Of a DNA stretch of 64,000 bases, positions 7,726 through 16,730 are shown piece by piece. Each line of letters begins with the position of its first letter. Within the stretch, counting starts at the first letter, position 1. The notes under the pieces are model-generated. The model did not search any database. It had not been told where the DNA came from and saw nothing but the letters and a program-made list of their open reading frames with translations. The translations under genes and the position numbers were made by a program. Source of the DNA: Leucobacter sp. 7(1) (GTDB lineage: Bacteria > Actinomycetota > Actinomycetes > Actinomycetales > Microbacteriaceae); assembly GCF_900163635.1 (NCBI RefSeq), contig NZ_FUID01000052.1, positions 1 through 64,000 of the forward strand, read 5' to 3'.

Positions 7726-8754
7726 ATGCCCGTCGCCAGCCCGGAACAGTACGCCGCAATGCTTGACGCCGCCAAGTCGGGAAGCTTCGCATTCCCCGCC
7801 GTCAACGTGTCAAGCTCGCAGACGCTCAACGCCGCTCTGCAGGGCTTCGCTGAGGCCGGATCCGACGGCATCATCCAGGTCAGCTTCGGCGGTGCCGACT
7901 ACTTTGCCGGCCACACAGTGAAGAACCGCGTCGGCGGAGCCATCGCGTTCGCAAAGTACGCGGAGGAGGTCGCCAAGGCCTACGACGTCACCGTCGCGCT
8001 GCACACCGACCACTGCCCCAAGCAGCACCTCGACAACTTCGTGCTCCCCCTCATCGCTGCAAGCGAAGAGCGGGTCGCGCAGGGCGGGCTCCCCTACTTC
8101 CAGTCGCACATGTGGGACGGCTCGGCTGTGCCCCTCGCTGAGAACCTCGACATTGCACGCGAACTCCTGCCCCGCATGGCTGCGGCGCAAATGATCCTCG
8201 AGGTCGAGATCGGCGTCGTCGGCGGCGAAGAGGACGGCATCGCCCACGAGATCAACGACCAGCTCTACACGACGCTCGAGGACGCAGTCGCGACTGTCGA
8301 GGCGCTCGGCCTGGGCGAGCAGGGCCGCTACCTCACCGCGCTCACCTTCGGCAACGTGCACGGCGTCTACAAGCCCGGCGGTGTGAAGCTGCGCCCCGAG
8401 CTCCTCGCCGAAATCCAGGCCGGGCTGCAGGCGAAGTACGGCACGGGCGAAAAGCCCCTCGACCTCGTCTTCCACGGCGGCTCCGGTTCCTCGGCCGAGG
8501 AGATCGCTGAGGCTGTGCGCAACGGCGTGATCAAGATGAACATCGACACGGACACGCAGTACGCGTTCACCCGCCCGGTTGTCGACCACATCATGAAGAA
8601 CTACGACGGCGTGCTGAAGATCGACGGCGAGGTCGGCAACAAGAAGCTGTACGACCCCCGCGCCTACGGCAAGGCAGCCGAGAGCGGGATGGCCGCGCGC
8701 ATCGCGCTGGCCTCCGAGCAGCTCGGCTCCGCCGGAAAGTCCGTGAGCGCCTAG
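7726..8754 (+). CDS. fba: Class II fructose-bisphosphate aldolase
   Basis: 342 residues, zinc-dependent class IIA type. Visible motifs are VALHTDHCPKQHLDNF around residue 97 (zinc-ligand and catalytic Asp region), GNVHGVYKPG near 210 and VFHGGSGSS near 250, which holds the second zinc-site histidine and phosphate-binding glycines. It cleaves fructose-1,6-bisphosphate to glyceraldehyde-3-phosphate and dihydroxyacetone phosphate. GGAG is well spaced before the ATG. Its stop overlaps the next gene's GTG by one base. A 14-bp tandem repeat lies in its leader. Confidence 0.96.
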   Translation: MPVASPEQYAAMLDAAKSGSFAFPAVNVSSSQTLNAALQGFAEAGSDGIIQVSFGGADYFAGHTVKNRVGGAIAFAKYAEEVAKAYDVTVALHTDHCPKQHLDNFVLPLIAASEERVAQGGLPYFQSHMWDGSAVPLAENLDIARELLPRMAAAQMILEVEIGVVGGEEDGIAHEINDQLYTTLEDAVATVEALGLGEQGRYLTALTFGNVHGVYKPGGVKLRPELLAEIQAGLQAKYGTGEKPLDLVFHGGSGSSAEEIAEAVRNGVIKMNIDTDTQYAFTRPVVDHIMKNYDGVLKIDGEVGNKKLYDPRAYGKAAESGMAARIALASEQLGSAGKSVSA

Positions 8755-9587
8755 TGTCCTCCGAACCCACCGCGCCCGAACAGCCCGCGCAGCAGCCTCC
8801 GCAGCAGCCCGCTGCTGCACAGCCCGCTCGCCCCGCACAGCCCGCCTATGGCGAGTACGCCCCGGAGGGCTGGGAGTGGAAGCCCGAGGGTGCCGCGGCG
8901 GACGCCGCTGAGGCAGGCTCGCGCACGGGCGGCGGCGTGCCCGCTGCCCCCGCAGGCGTGCCGCACAACCTGGGTGCCCCCGCTCGAAGCGGTGACGCCG
9001 CCCCGGCGCGGCAGGTCCGTCCCGCGGCAGACACGCAGCAGGGTGCTGGCGAACCGTATCGCGCAGCGGCCCCGCAGCAGCAGAACCCGCAGCAGCAAAA
9101 CCCGCAGCACCAAAACCCGCAGCAGAACGCACAGCTGCCGCCCGCTTACCGGATGCCGGGGACCCCGACACCGCGGCTGGGCGACCGGATCGTGACGATC
9201 GTGCTGCTCGCGTTCGGCGCGTTCGGCGCACTGAACATCGCGGCGTCGTTCTTTGGCCTGGAGTCACAGATCCGCCTGACCGCTTCGCTGATTGGGCTCG
9301 AGGATGCAACCGTTGCGAGCTGGGTCGGCCCGCTCGGTGTCGTCAGCGGGCTCGTCGTGCTCCTGCTGTTCGCACTCACGTTGATCTTCTCGATCCAGCG
9401 GATGCGCCAGCACAAAATCACGTTCTGGGTGCCGCTCGCCGCCGGGGCGATCGCGTTCATCCTCCTCGTGGTGGTGCCCATGATCGCGCTCTCCGGTGCC
9501 CCCGAAATCATGGAGCAGTTGCAGAACGATCCCACGGGATCCCTCGACAAGATGTTGAACGCGCTCACAGAGATGCAGACTCCGTAG
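8754..9587 (+). CDS. Pro/Gln/Ala-rich membrane protein (possibly DUF6264)
   Basis: 277 residues starting at a GTG that overlaps the fba stop by one base, so translation is probably coupled. About 130 N-terminal residues are disordered, rich in Pro, Gln and Ala (QQQNPQQQNPQHQNPQQN), with the short motif YGEYAPEGWEW. Three hydrophobic segments follow at roughly 148-168, 185-212 and 225-250. This layout resembles membrane proteins of unknown function in Microbacteriaceae (I believe DUF6264, not verified). Coupling to fba does not imply a metabolic role. Confidence 0.75.
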   Translation: MSSEPTAPEQPAQQPPQQPAAAQPARPAQPAYGEYAPEGWEWKPEGAAADAAEAGSRTGGGVPAAPAGVPHNLGAPARSGDAAPARQVRPAADTQQGAGEPYRAAAPQQQNPQQQNPQHQNPQQNAQLPPAYRMPGTPTPRLGDRIVTIVLLAFGAFGALNIAASFFGLESQIRLTASLIGLEDATVASWVGPLGVVSGLVVLLLFALTLIFSIQRMRQHKITFWVPLAAGAIAFILLVVVPMIALSGAPEIMEQLQNDPTGSLDKMLNALTEMQTP

Positions 9588-9600
9588 GTAGGAGCCTGTA

Positions 9601-9640
9601 GCGCAGAGTATGTAGAGCGCAGAGTATGTAGAGCGCACCG
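9601..9640. repeat. Two and a half copies of a 16-bp repeat
   Basis: GCGCAGAGTATGTAGA occurs at 9601-9616 and 9617-9632, then a partial copy. It lies between the convergent membrane-protein and VanY-like genes. Nothing else is seen in this spacer. Confidence 0.85.
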
Positions 9641-9686
9641 CCCGGTGACCCGGGCACGCACACACCCCGCAGCGGGGCGGCCAAGG

Positions 9687-10343
9687 TTACGGCCGCTCCG
9701 CTGCACTCGTGTATGGGGGTGCCGGGCACATGCCGTCGGCCTCGAGCTCAGCGAGCTCGAAGTGCCACCGCTCATTCTCAAACGTTTGGCACAACCCAAA
9801 CTCGGACCCGTACTGGCCCATCCAGAGGGACTCCTCGAGTCCCCCAATATCGACAGCCTGGCCTGTGACGTGGCTCGAACGTTCCGGGGTGTCTACCCAC
9901 TTCCGGGCCTCCTCCTCACTGCCGTACGTCACTACGGCATCATCGAGGAGCTGCTGCTGCAATTCGGCACTGCGCCATCCCGACGTTACGCGAAGCTCGA
10001 TCCCGTCCGCCGCCGCACGGTCTGCCGCCGCAAGCACAGCGTCATGCAACGCCGGATCAAGCCCGGCCATCGCCGCGTGATCCGCGTGCACCGAGATTCC
10101 GTTCGGGTCGTGAATCGATCCGTCGCCCGAAGCCGCAGCGGGCGAGGTATCGGCAAAAACTGTGCCGTCCCCCTCGGGCGGGGCCTCAACGACGCCGAAG
10201 TTCCCTGAATCAGTGCTGGCCTCCCGCGCGCCCGGAGCGCAGGCGCCCAGCGCCAGGAGCAGCGTGAGCGCCACGAGAGTGAGTACCGTCGCCGACACAC
10301 TGGCGAAGACGGCGGGTGAGAGAGTACGAAACTTCGTGAACAT
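9687..10343 (-). CDS. VanY-type D-alanyl-D-alanine carboxypeptidase lipoprotein (peptidase M15)
   Basis: 218 residues from the ATG at 10343. The signal peptide ends in a lipobox (LALGAC), so it should be an exported lipoprotein. The M15 zinc-peptidase motifs are intact: TSGWRSAELQQQL, the zinc-ligand segment SSHVTGQAVDIG and the C-terminal ERWHFEL. The family trims the terminal D-Ala from peptidoglycan precursors or stem peptides. It is divergent from a two-component system, which might regulate it in response to wall stress, but this alone does not show glycopeptide resistance: vanH, vanA and vanX are absent. Confidence 0.85.
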   Translation of the reverse strand: MFTKFRTLSPAVFASVSATVLTLVALTLLLALGACAPGAREASTDSGNFGVVEAPPEGDGTVFADTSPAAASGDGSIHDPNGISVHADHAAMAGLDPALHDAVLAAADRAAADGIELRVTSGWRSAELQQQLLDDAVVTYGSEEEARKWVDTPERSSHVTGQAVDIGGLEESLWMGQYGSEFGLCQTFENERWHFELAELEADGMCPAPPYTSAAERP

Positions 10344-10453
10344 GTTTCCAGTGAAGCGGGCCGGATGTTGCATCAGTGTATGGTCGGAAAAGATCTGGGT
10401 TGGTCAAGAAAGAACACGTCGAGTTTCTCACACGGACGCAACATCGCCCTGCC

Positions 10454-10459
10454 TACACT
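10454..10459 (+). promoter_or_regulatory. Leaderless-type -10 element of the response regulator gene
   Basis: TACACT is seven bases upstream of the ATG at 10467, with no Shine-Dalgarno between. Confidence 0.55.
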
Positions 10460-10466
10460 GATCAGC

Positions 10467-11132
10467 ATGCGCGTACTTGTGGTTGAAGACCATCCCGTCC
10501 TGGGCCCCGCCGTGCGGGCCCATCTCGCCCGAGAGGGCTTCGCAGCCGACCTCGTCGCGGACGGCGACACCGCACTCGAATCGCTCGCGGTGCACGAGGT
10601 CGACCTGCTCGTACTCGATCGCGATATCCCGGGCGTGCACGGTGACGAGGTGGCCCGCCGCGCACACCGAGACCACCCCGAGGTGCGCGTAATCATGCTC
10701 ACCGCGGCCGCGTCACTCCAGGACAAGATCGATGGATTCGGTCTTGGTGCCGACGACTACCTCACCAAACCATTCGCGCTTGCCGAGCTTGTGATGCGGC
10801 TGCGCGCGCTCGCCCGCCGCCCCACAACCGCGCTCCCCACCACACTGCTGTGGGGCACCATCGAGCTCGACCCCTTCACACGCGAGGTACGCCGGGGAGG
10901 CACTCAAGTCACCCTCACGCGAAAGCAGTTCGGCGTGCTCGAACAACTCATGCGGGCGGGAGGCGGGCTTGTCAGTGCCGAGACGCTCCTCGAAAAAGTG
11001 TGGGATGAGCACGCTGATCCATTCACGACCGCTCCCCGGGTCACAGTGTCGACCCTGCGCCGAGCACTCGGCCAGCCGGACCCGATCGATACCGTCGTGG
11101 GCGAGGGCTACCGGATGGCCGTCGATGCGTAA
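10467..11132 (+). CDS. OmpR-family response regulator
   Basis: 221 residues. The receiver domain (1-115) has acidic residues VVEDHP, phosphoacceptor Asp51 in LLVLDRDIPG and the conserved Lys in YLTKPF. The C-terminal winged helix (about 128-220) ends GEGYRM, as in OmpR/PhoB proteins. The ATG at 10467 is chosen because MRVLVVEDHP is the family N-terminus and a -10 element lies just before it. It overlaps the sensor kinase start by eight bases, a typical coupled pair. Confidence 0.93.
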   Translation: MRVLVVEDHPVLGPAVRAHLAREGFAADLVADGDTALESLAVHEVDLLVLDRDIPGVHGDEVARRAHRDHPEVRVIMLTAAASLQDKIDGFGLGADDYLTKPFALAELVMRLRALARRPTTALPTTLLWGTIELDPFTREVRRGGTQVTLTRKQFGVLEQLMRAGGGLVSAETLLEKVWDEHADPFTTAPRVTVSTLRRALGQPDPIDTVVGEGYRMAVDA

Positions 11133-12210
11133 CTCACGAGCACGAATCACGCTGACGCTCAGCTACACTGCGTTCCTCCTCGTGGCAGGCGGCGCGGTGC
11201 TGGCCGGGGTCTACGTGGTGGTGCGCTACCTCCCGGGCTACCCGCTCGTCTCCGACGATCCCTCACGGACCCCGGTCAATACAAGCCGCGGAGAGATCCT
11301 CGATACCCTCGTGGAACTCTCGCTGTGGATCATGCTGGGGTTCCTCGTTCTCGGCTTGCTCGGGGGCTGGCTTCTCTCGGGCCGAGTGCTGCGGCCGCTG
11401 CGCGCGCTCGAAGCCGGGGCCCGCCGGATCACCGACGGCGATCTCGATCACCGGATCGCGCTCGAGCGGCGTGACGAGTTTGGAGACGTGGCTCGAGCCT
11501 TCGACGCGATGGTCGCCCGGCTGCAAGACACTCTCGCCGCGCAACGCCGCTTCGCCGCGAACGCGTCCCACGAGCTCCGTACTCCACTGTCGACGATGTC
11601 TGTGCTCCTCGAATCAGCCGCCCAACACCCCGAAGAGACGGATCCGAGCGCCCTCCTGCGGGATCTCACCACTGAGAACACGCGCGCGATCACGCTGATG
11701 GAAGCGCTGTTGCGGCTCCATGCCGCCGGCGGACGGGACACAAGCGCCGACGACGTCGTGAACCTTGCCGCCCTCACGCAGGAAGCCGCCGTGCGGCTCG
11801 GCGTAGCTGATCCCGCGGGATCCACCCCGCCTCCCGCGCTCGTAATCGCGGATCCGCTGCTGCTCCACCAGCTCGTCGAGAACCTGCTCAGAAACGCGAT
11901 CCAGCACGGCACAGGAGGCGTTGGCGTGACCACCGACACCCGGCCTGCGGCGATCGCCGGCGATCCAGACGAGATTGTCCTCACCGTCACCAACGACGGT
12001 CCCTTCATCGAGGAGACCACGCTCGCGCGCTTCACCGAGCCACTGTTCCGCGGCTCTGGGCGAGCCCAGAACCCCACCGAGGGCGTCGGGCTCGGCCTCG
12101 CACTCGTGGAACAGATCGTAAAAACACACGGCGGGTCGCTGCGGTTCGCCTCACCCCGGAGCGGTGGGCTGAGCGCACAGGTCACGCTACCCGCAGCTCC
12201 AGACGCGTAA
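11125..12210 (+). CDS. Membrane sensor histidine kinase
   Basis: 361 residues. Two membrane segments (about 8-32 and 65-88) flank a short extracellular loop. They are followed by a HAMP linker (LEAGARRITDGDLDHRI), a HisKA domain with phospho-His149 in SHELRTPLS, and an HATPase domain with N-box LLRNAIQHG and G-box GVGLGLALVEQ. It starts within the end of the response regulator gene and will be its partner. The small sensor loop suggests detection of envelope state rather than a bound ligand, but the signal is unknown. Confidence 0.93.
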   Translation: MRNSRARITLTLSYTAFLLVAGGAVLAGVYVVVRYLPGYPLVSDDPSRTPVNTSRGEILDTLVELSLWIMLGFLVLGLLGGWLLSGRVLRPLRALEAGARRITDGDLDHRIALERRDEFGDVARAFDAMVARLQDTLAAQRRFAANASHELRTPLSTMSVLLESAAQHPEETDPSALLRDLTTENTRAITLMEALLRLHAAGGRDTSADDVVNLAALTQEAAVRLGVADPAGSTPPPALVIADPLLLHQLVENLLRNAIQHGTGGVGVTTDTRPAAIAGDPDEIVLTVTNDGPFIEETTLARFTEPLFRGSGRAQNPTEGVGLGLALVEQIVKTHGGSLRFASPRSGGLSAQVTLPAAPDA

Positions 12211-12242
12211 GGCGCGCGACGCCGCGGGCTACTTTGTTGCTG

Positions 12243-12298
12243 CGCTGCTGGTGCTCTGTTGCTGCTACTTCGCTGCGGCTCCGCTGCTGGTGCTCTGT
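12243..12298. repeat. Imperfect Gly/Cys-codon-like direct repeats in the kinase-ispH spacer
   Basis: CGCTGCTGGTGCTCTGT occurs at 12243-12259 and 12282-12298, with related CTGCTGC runs between. It is the only structure in this convergent gap; no clear hairpin terminator is seen. Confidence 0.75.
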
Positions 12299-12313
12299 GC
12301 TGCTCCGCTGCGC

Positions 12314-13420
12314 CTACTTTGCGGCCGGGCGCACCCGTCCGCCAAGCGCGCGGGTGTCGCGCTTGCCGTTGGCATCCTGGCGGAGCTCCTTCGGGAGTGA
12401 GAACACGAGATCCTCCTCCGCGGTGACCGTTGCCTCGACGTCCGAGTACCCGGCATCTGCGAGGTCATCGAGCAACTCCTGCACGAGCACCTCGGGGACC
12501 GAGGCACCACTCGACACACCAATCGTGCGCGCCCCGTCAAGCCAGGACTGCTGCACCTCGTTCGCGAAGTCCACACGGTAGGCCGCGCGCGCCCCGTACT
12601 CAAGCGCAACTTCCTTGAGCCGCACGGAGTTCGACGAGTTCGACGAGCCGACCACAATCACCACGTCTGCCTGCGGCGCGATCTTCTTGATCGCGACCTG
12701 GCGATTCTGCGTCGCGTAGCAAATGTCATCGCTGGGGGGATCCTGCAGATTCGGGAAGCGCTCGCGCAGGCGGCGCACGGTCTCCATCGTTTCGTCGACC
12801 GACAACGTGGTCTGCGAGAGCCACACAAGCTTGTCCGGGTTCTGCACCACGATCGAGTCGACCTCCTCCGGGGAGTTCACGATGGTGATGCGGTCGGGGG
12901 CCTGGCCGGCGGTTCCCTCAACCTCTTCGTGACCGTCGTGTCCGATCAGGAGAATCTCGAGATCTTGCTTCGCGAAACGCACGGCCTCGCGGTGCACCTT
13001 TGTCACGAGCGGGCACGTCGCGTCGATGGCGTGCAGGCCGCGATCATCTGCCGCCTGCACCACAGCTGGTGAAACCCCGTGCGCGGAGAAGACGACGTTG
13101 GCACCCTCGGGCACCTCTTCGACCTCTTCCACAAAGATCGCGCCCATCTTTTCGAGCGTGTTCACCACGTGTACGTTGTGCACGATCTGCTTGCGCACAT
13201 ACACGGGTGCCCCGTATCGCGTCAGCGCCTTCTCCACCGCAACAACGGCGCGATCAACGCCGGCGCAGTAGCCACGGGGTGCCGCCAGCAGCACCTTCTT
13301 CGCACCGTCGACGGGCAGATCTTTCAGTCGTCCCGACTCGCGGCGCATGCGCGGCATCGCGAGGCTCACAACGGGGGCGCCAATAGTGCGCTGATCAGGC
13401 TGCGAAAGAGGGGTACTCAT
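12314..13420 (-). CDS. ispH: 4-hydroxy-3-methylbut-2-enyl diphosphate reductase
   Basis: 368 residues from the ATG at 13420. The three iron-sulfur cysteines are visible in [24 protein letters not shown] and [10 protein letters not shown]. The substrate-binding SSNSSNS and SSGASVP motifs are present too. The enzyme makes IPP and DMAPP in the last step of the non-mevalonate isoprenoid pathway. The N-terminal 45 residues before [10 protein letters not shown] are longer than in E. coli IspH. It is divergent from xseA with only 54 bases between start codons, a neighbourhood also known in mycobacteria. Confidence 0.96.
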   Translation of the reverse strand: MSTPLSQPDQRTIGAPVVSLAMPRMRRESGRLKDLPVDGAKKVLLAAPRGYCAGVDRAVVAVEKALTRYGAPVYVRKQIVHNVHVVNTLEKMGAIFVEEVEEVPEGANVVFSAHGVSPAVVQAADDRGLHAIDATCPLVTKVHREAVRFAKQDLEILLIGHDGHEEVEGTAGQAPDRITIVNSPEEVDSIVVQNPDKLVWLSQTTLSVDETMETVRRLRERFPNLQDPPSDDICYATQNRQVAIKKIAPQADVVIVVGSSNSSNSVRLKEVALEYGARAAYRVDFANEVQQSWLDGARTIGVSSGASVPEVLVQELLDDLADAGYSDVEATVTAEEDLVFSLPKELRQDANGKRDTRALGGRVRPAAK

Positions 13421-13427
13421 GGTGACG

Positions 13428-13433
13428 ATTCTA
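13428..13433 (-). promoter_or_regulatory. Leaderless-type -10 element of ispH
   Basis: TAGAAT lies seven bases before the ispH ATG at 13420. It faces the xseA -10 element, so the two promoters share the 54-base spacer. Confidence 0.6.
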
Positions 13434-13461
13434 CTCGCTGCTCCCTGAGCAACCCACTCGC

Positions 13462-13467
13462 TAAGGT
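13462..13467 (+). promoter_or_regulatory. Leaderless-type -10 element of xseA
   Basis: TAAGGT lies seven bases before the ATG at 13475 and supports that start over longer alternatives. Confidence 0.55.
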
Positions 13468-13474
13468 GGAACGC

Positions 13475-14713
13475 ATGGCCCCCACAGGATCCGACGCAAG
13501 CTCCGGCACGGAACAGGCACCCGCCACGCGAGAGACGCCGTGGCCCGTTGCGCTCATGAGCGAGAAGATCGCGGCCTGGATCGACAGGCTCGGCCAGATC
13601 TGGATCGAGGGTGAGGTCACGCAGTGGCAGGTCCGCGGCGGCCACGTGTACGGCAAGCTCAAGGACCTGGGCCAGGACGCCACCGTGAGCTTCACCGTGT
13701 GGCGCTCCGTGGCCCAGCGACTCACCAGCGACTTCGCCCAGGGCGACCGGGTGATCGCTCTGGTGAAGCCAAACTTCTGGGTCAAGGGCGGCTCGCTCAC
13801 CGTCCAGGTCTTCGATCTTTCGCACGTGGGTCTGGGAGAACTGCTTGAGCGGCTCGAACGGCTACGGCAGCAGCTGCTGCGCGAGGGACTCTTCGATCCC
13901 TCACGCAAGCGTGCGCTCCCGTTCCTCCCGAACCGAATCGGGCTCGTAACTGGACGCGACTCCGATGCGGAGAAGGATGTCGTGCGCAACGCAACCCTGC
14001 GCTGGCCGGGCGTGCAGTTCCGCATCCACTACGCCGCGGTGCAGGGCGACCGCGCCGCAGCCGAGGTGACCGCGGGGATCGAGGCGCTGGACCAGGACCC
14101 CGAGGTCGACGTGATCATCGTGGCCCGAGGCGGCGGCGACTTCCAAAACCTGCTCCCCTTCAGCGATGAGCGGGTGCTCCGCGCCGCAGCGGCGGCGACC
14201 ACACCGATCGTGAGCGCCATCGGGCACGAGGCAGACCGGCCGCTGCTCGACGAGGTTGCGGACCTCCGCGCGTCAACACCCACAGACGCAGCCAAGCGCG
14301 TCGTCCCCGACGTCGGCGAAGAGCTCGCGGGGATTGACCAGGCGCGCGCCCGCATGTCCTCCCGACTGGGGCACCTCCTGAGCTACGAAACCGACAGGCT
14401 GACGCAGCTGCGCGGGCGCCCGGTCCTGAGCGCCCCCGACCGCATCATCGACGACCGTGCGGAGGAGCTTGTGCGCTGGATCGCGCGCGGCACCGAACTC
14501 GCCGACCGCGCCATCGAGGACCGCGGACGCGGCCTCGCCGATCTGCGGGCCCGCCTCACCGCGCTGTCGCCGCAAGCCACGCTCGAACGTGGCTACGGGA
14601 TCGTGCAGCTCCCCGACGGATCGGTGCTGCGCGACGCCGCCGCCGCACCCGCGGGCACCGCTCTGCGGGTGGCACTCGCGAGCGGCCGGATCACTGCGGT
14701 GTCGGGGGGCTAA
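13475..14713 (+). CDS. xseA: Exodeoxyribonuclease VII large subunit
   Basis: 412 residues. An N-terminal OB-fold (about 30-125; [20 protein letters not shown]) precedes the catalytic domain with the family signatures [17 protein letters not shown] and [15 protein letters not shown]. ExoVII degrades single-stranded DNA from both ends and needs several XseB small subunits per XseA. Unusually, the xseB gene is not next but 5.6 kb away at 20353, beyond an Lrp/amidohydrolase/ABC block. Confidence 0.95.
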   Translation: MAPTGSDASSGTEQAPATRETPWPVALMSEKIAAWIDRLGQIWIEGEVTQWQVRGGHVYGKLKDLGQDATVSFTVWRSVAQRLTSDFAQGDRVIALVKPNFWVKGGSLTVQVFDLSHVGLGELLERLERLRQQLLREGLFDPSRKRALPFLPNRIGLVTGRDSDAEKDVVRNATLRWPGVQFRIHYAAVQGDRAAAEVTAGIEALDQDPEVDVIIVARGGGDFQNLLPFSDERVLRAAAAATTPIVSAIGHEADRPLLDEVADLRASTPTDAAKRVVPDVGEELAGIDQARARMSSRLGHLLSYETDRLTQLRGRPVLSAPDRIIDDRAEELVRWIARGTELADRAIEDRGRGLADLRARLTALSPQATLERGYGIVQLPDGSVLRDAAAAPAGTALRVALASGRITAVSGG

Positions 14714-14772
14714 GAGCGAGCCGAAACCGCAGGAAATCCGCTGCGGACAGCCCCACCGTGGGATACTGAGGC

Positions 14773-15303
14773 ATGGCTAAGGCGCGCGCAGAAGTGGCGG
14801 AGGGTTCCACACCCCGAACCGAGCTGAGCGAAGAACCACCCTGGATGCTTGACGAGGTCGACGAACGGCTCATCGGGCTTCTCGAAGAGGATGGCCGGAT
14901 GAGCTACGCGGACTTGGGTGCCGCGGTCGGCCTCACCCCGGGCGGTGCCAGGGCGCGGGTCAAACGCCTGCAGGAACGCGGTGTGATCCGTGTGATCGGG
15001 GTGACAAGCCCCCACGCGGTGGGTCTGCGGAGCATCGCTTCGCTGCAGATCGAGGTCAGCGGCAGCATCGACAGCGTTGCGAACGCGATCGCGAGCTGCG
15101 ATGGGGTGCGCTACGTGGTGCTCGGTTCAGGCAGGTTCAGCCTGCTCGTCGAGGTCTATGCGCAGACTCCCGGAGAACTGTTCTCACTGATCAACCGGCA
15201 GATCAGAGAGGTACCCGGCGTCTCGACGATCGAGACGTTTATGTACGACTCCGTGCACACGCACCGGCCAGTGTTCCCCACGACGCATGGCCGGGAGTCC
15301 TGA
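14773..15303 (+). CDS. Lrp/AsnC-family transcriptional regulator
   Basis: 176 residues. A winged helix-turn-helix (about residues 30-80; DERLIGLLEEDGRMSYADLG) is followed by the RAM/AsnC ligand-binding domain (about 95-165). Members form octameric rings and sense amino acids or related small molecules. It is convergent with the HDAC-like gene and lies inside the block that separates xseA from xseB. By position it is the best candidate regulator of the amidohydrolase and ABC importer. Confidence 0.88.
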   Translation: MAKARAEVAEGSTPRTELSEEPPWMLDEVDERLIGLLEEDGRMSYADLGAAVGLTPGGARARVKRLQERGVIRVIGVTSPHAVGLRSIASLQIEVSGSIDSVANAIASCDGVRYVVLGSGRFSLLVEVYAQTPGELFSLINRQIREVPGVSTIETFMYDSVHTHRPVFPTTHGRES

Positions 15304-15342
15304 GACTCACCGGCCCTGCATCGCTCGCGCGGGTGCGCCCCG

Positions 15343-16467
15343 TTACTCGGTGACGATCATTCCGAGCGCCCGGGCAAGCGCGGCCGAGCGATCGATGACA
15401 TCAGTTTGCCAGGCGGTGAGTGTGCGCGTCGGTGACGCGCCGATCGAGATCTGGAAGGGGTCTTCCACATCCGTGGTGATCCCGCTCAGAACTTCAAGGA
15501 CAGCCACACCGCAGAATGGAACATGGACGGCTGAGTAGCCGCCCTCGTGTGAAAACACGATGCGACCGTCACACGCATCATCCGCGATATCCAGGAGGCG
15601 TTCGGCGATACCCCGGAAGCCGTTCGAAGTCACGCTCATTCGCCCCAGCGGATCAAACGCCGACGGATCGAAGCCGCTCGACACGATGATGAGATCCGGC
15701 GCGAACGCGCGGATCGCAGGCCCGGCCACTCGCTCCACGGCAGACCAGTAGGCACCATCCCCCGATCCTGCGGGCAGCGGCACGTTGATGTTGGTACCGG
15801 CGCCGGCCCCCGCACCCTGCTCGCTGACCTGTCCGGTGTCTACCGGAAACAGCCCGTCTTGGTGCACCGAAATCGTGAGCACATCCGGGTCGTCCCAGTA
15901 GATCTTCTGCGCCCCATTTCCGTGATGCACGTCATAGTCGAAGATCGCGACACGGCTCAGTCGCCCCTCGGCTCGCAGCGCCTCGATCGCCACCGGAACG
16001 TTCGCGAACAGACAATAGCCACGTCCCTGATCGGGTTCCGCATGGTGCCCGGGCGGGCGAACGAGGGCGTAGGCATTGTCGACTGTGCCATCGAGTACCG
16101 CGCGGGCAGCGGCGAGTGTGCCCCCCGCGGCGAGCTTCCCGACCTCAAAGCCGCTCGCTCCAAACGGGGAGAACCCGTCGCCGGCGTCCCCGCCTCCGGC
16201 GAGCGACTGTGACCGGATTCGCTCAACGTGACCCGAGGTGTGTACACGCAAGAGATCAGCATCGCTCGCTTCGACGGCGGGGATCCGGACGAGCTGTTCG
16301 AGCAGGCCGGATACCTCCACAAGACCAGCGAGTCGCGCCTTCGAGTCTGGACTCTCAAAGTTGCGGTATGGCTGCACATACCCGCCTGATGGAACCAGGC
16401 CAGCGTGGGTTCCAGTGTCGTGCCACGCGTACTTCTCGTGCCAGACGTATCCCGTTTTGCGCGTCAT
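15343..16467 (-). CDS. HDAC-superfamily amidohydrolase (class II histone deacetylase / acetylpolyamine amidohydrolase-like)
   Basis: 374 residues from the ATG at 16467. Active-site features of arginase/deacetylase enzymes are clear: RPPGHHAEPDQGRGYCLFAN with the catalytic His pair, DYDVHHGNG supplying Asp and His zinc ligands, SSGFDPSAFDPLG supplying the second Asp, and SHEGGYS with the catalytic Tyr. The enzyme removes an acyl group from an amide; bacterial relatives act on acetylpolyamines or other small acetylated amines. It is divergent from the ABC importer genes at 16731, suggesting the importer brings in its substrate. That substrate is not known. Confidence 0.87.
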   Translation of the reverse strand: MTRKTGYVWHEKYAWHDTGTHAGLVPSGGYVQPYRNFESPDSKARLAGLVEVSGLLEQLVRIPAVEASDADLLRVHTSGHVERIRSQSLAGGGDAGDGFSPFGASGFEVGKLAAGGTLAAARAVLDGTVDNAYALVRPPGHHAEPDQGRGYCLFANVPVAIEALRAEGRLSRVAIFDYDVHHGNGAQKIYWDDPDVLTISVHQDGLFPVDTGQVSEQGAGAGAGTNINVPLPAGSGDGAYWSAVERVAGPAIRAFAPDLIIVSSGFDPSAFDPLGRMSVTSNGFRGIAERLLDIADDACDGRIVFSHEGGYSAVHVPFCGVAVLEVLSGITTDVEDPFQISIGASPTRTLTAWQTDVIDRSAALARALGMIVTE

Positions 16468-16602
16468 TGCGATGTCCTTTCGGGTTGCTCGTTTCCCTGC
16501 GTGCACCGTTGCCCAGGGTCGGCGCGACTAACCATATTGATCAAATTCACTAATCGCAACAATTCTCACGAGTTTGTTAACGATTCAGCACTCAGCCAAA
16601 TT

Positions 16603-16616
16603 GATAGTTGACTATC
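16603..16616. promoter_or_regulatory. Candidate operator, GATAGT-TG-ACTATC palindrome
   Basis: A perfect 6-bp inverted repeat with a two-base centre lies in the unusually A+T-rich 263-base spacer between the divergent amidohydrolase and binding-protein genes. A second short palindrome, TTGATCAA, is at 16537-16544. These are plausible sites for the nearby Lrp regulator; no binding evidence exists. The spacer holds no gene that I can see. Confidence 0.4.
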
Positions 16617-16730
16617 CATGCCCAACGTGGTCATATTGTTCACGCCGTGGGCCGATGAACGTCCCGCGGAAACACCGTCGCATTGCCTCATCGAGGTTTC
16701 GACAGCGTCAACGACAAGGGAGTCACAGAC

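Noticed and set aside
6161-7921. 586-residue plus-strand frame across rmuC end, glpX and fba start
   Set aside because: It overlaps three well-supported genes and crosses a terminator hairpin.
9687-12210. Vancomycin resistance cluster (VanY beside a two-component system)
   Set aside because: vanH, vanA and vanX are absent, and lone VanY-like lipoproteins with a two-component system are common in actinobacteria.
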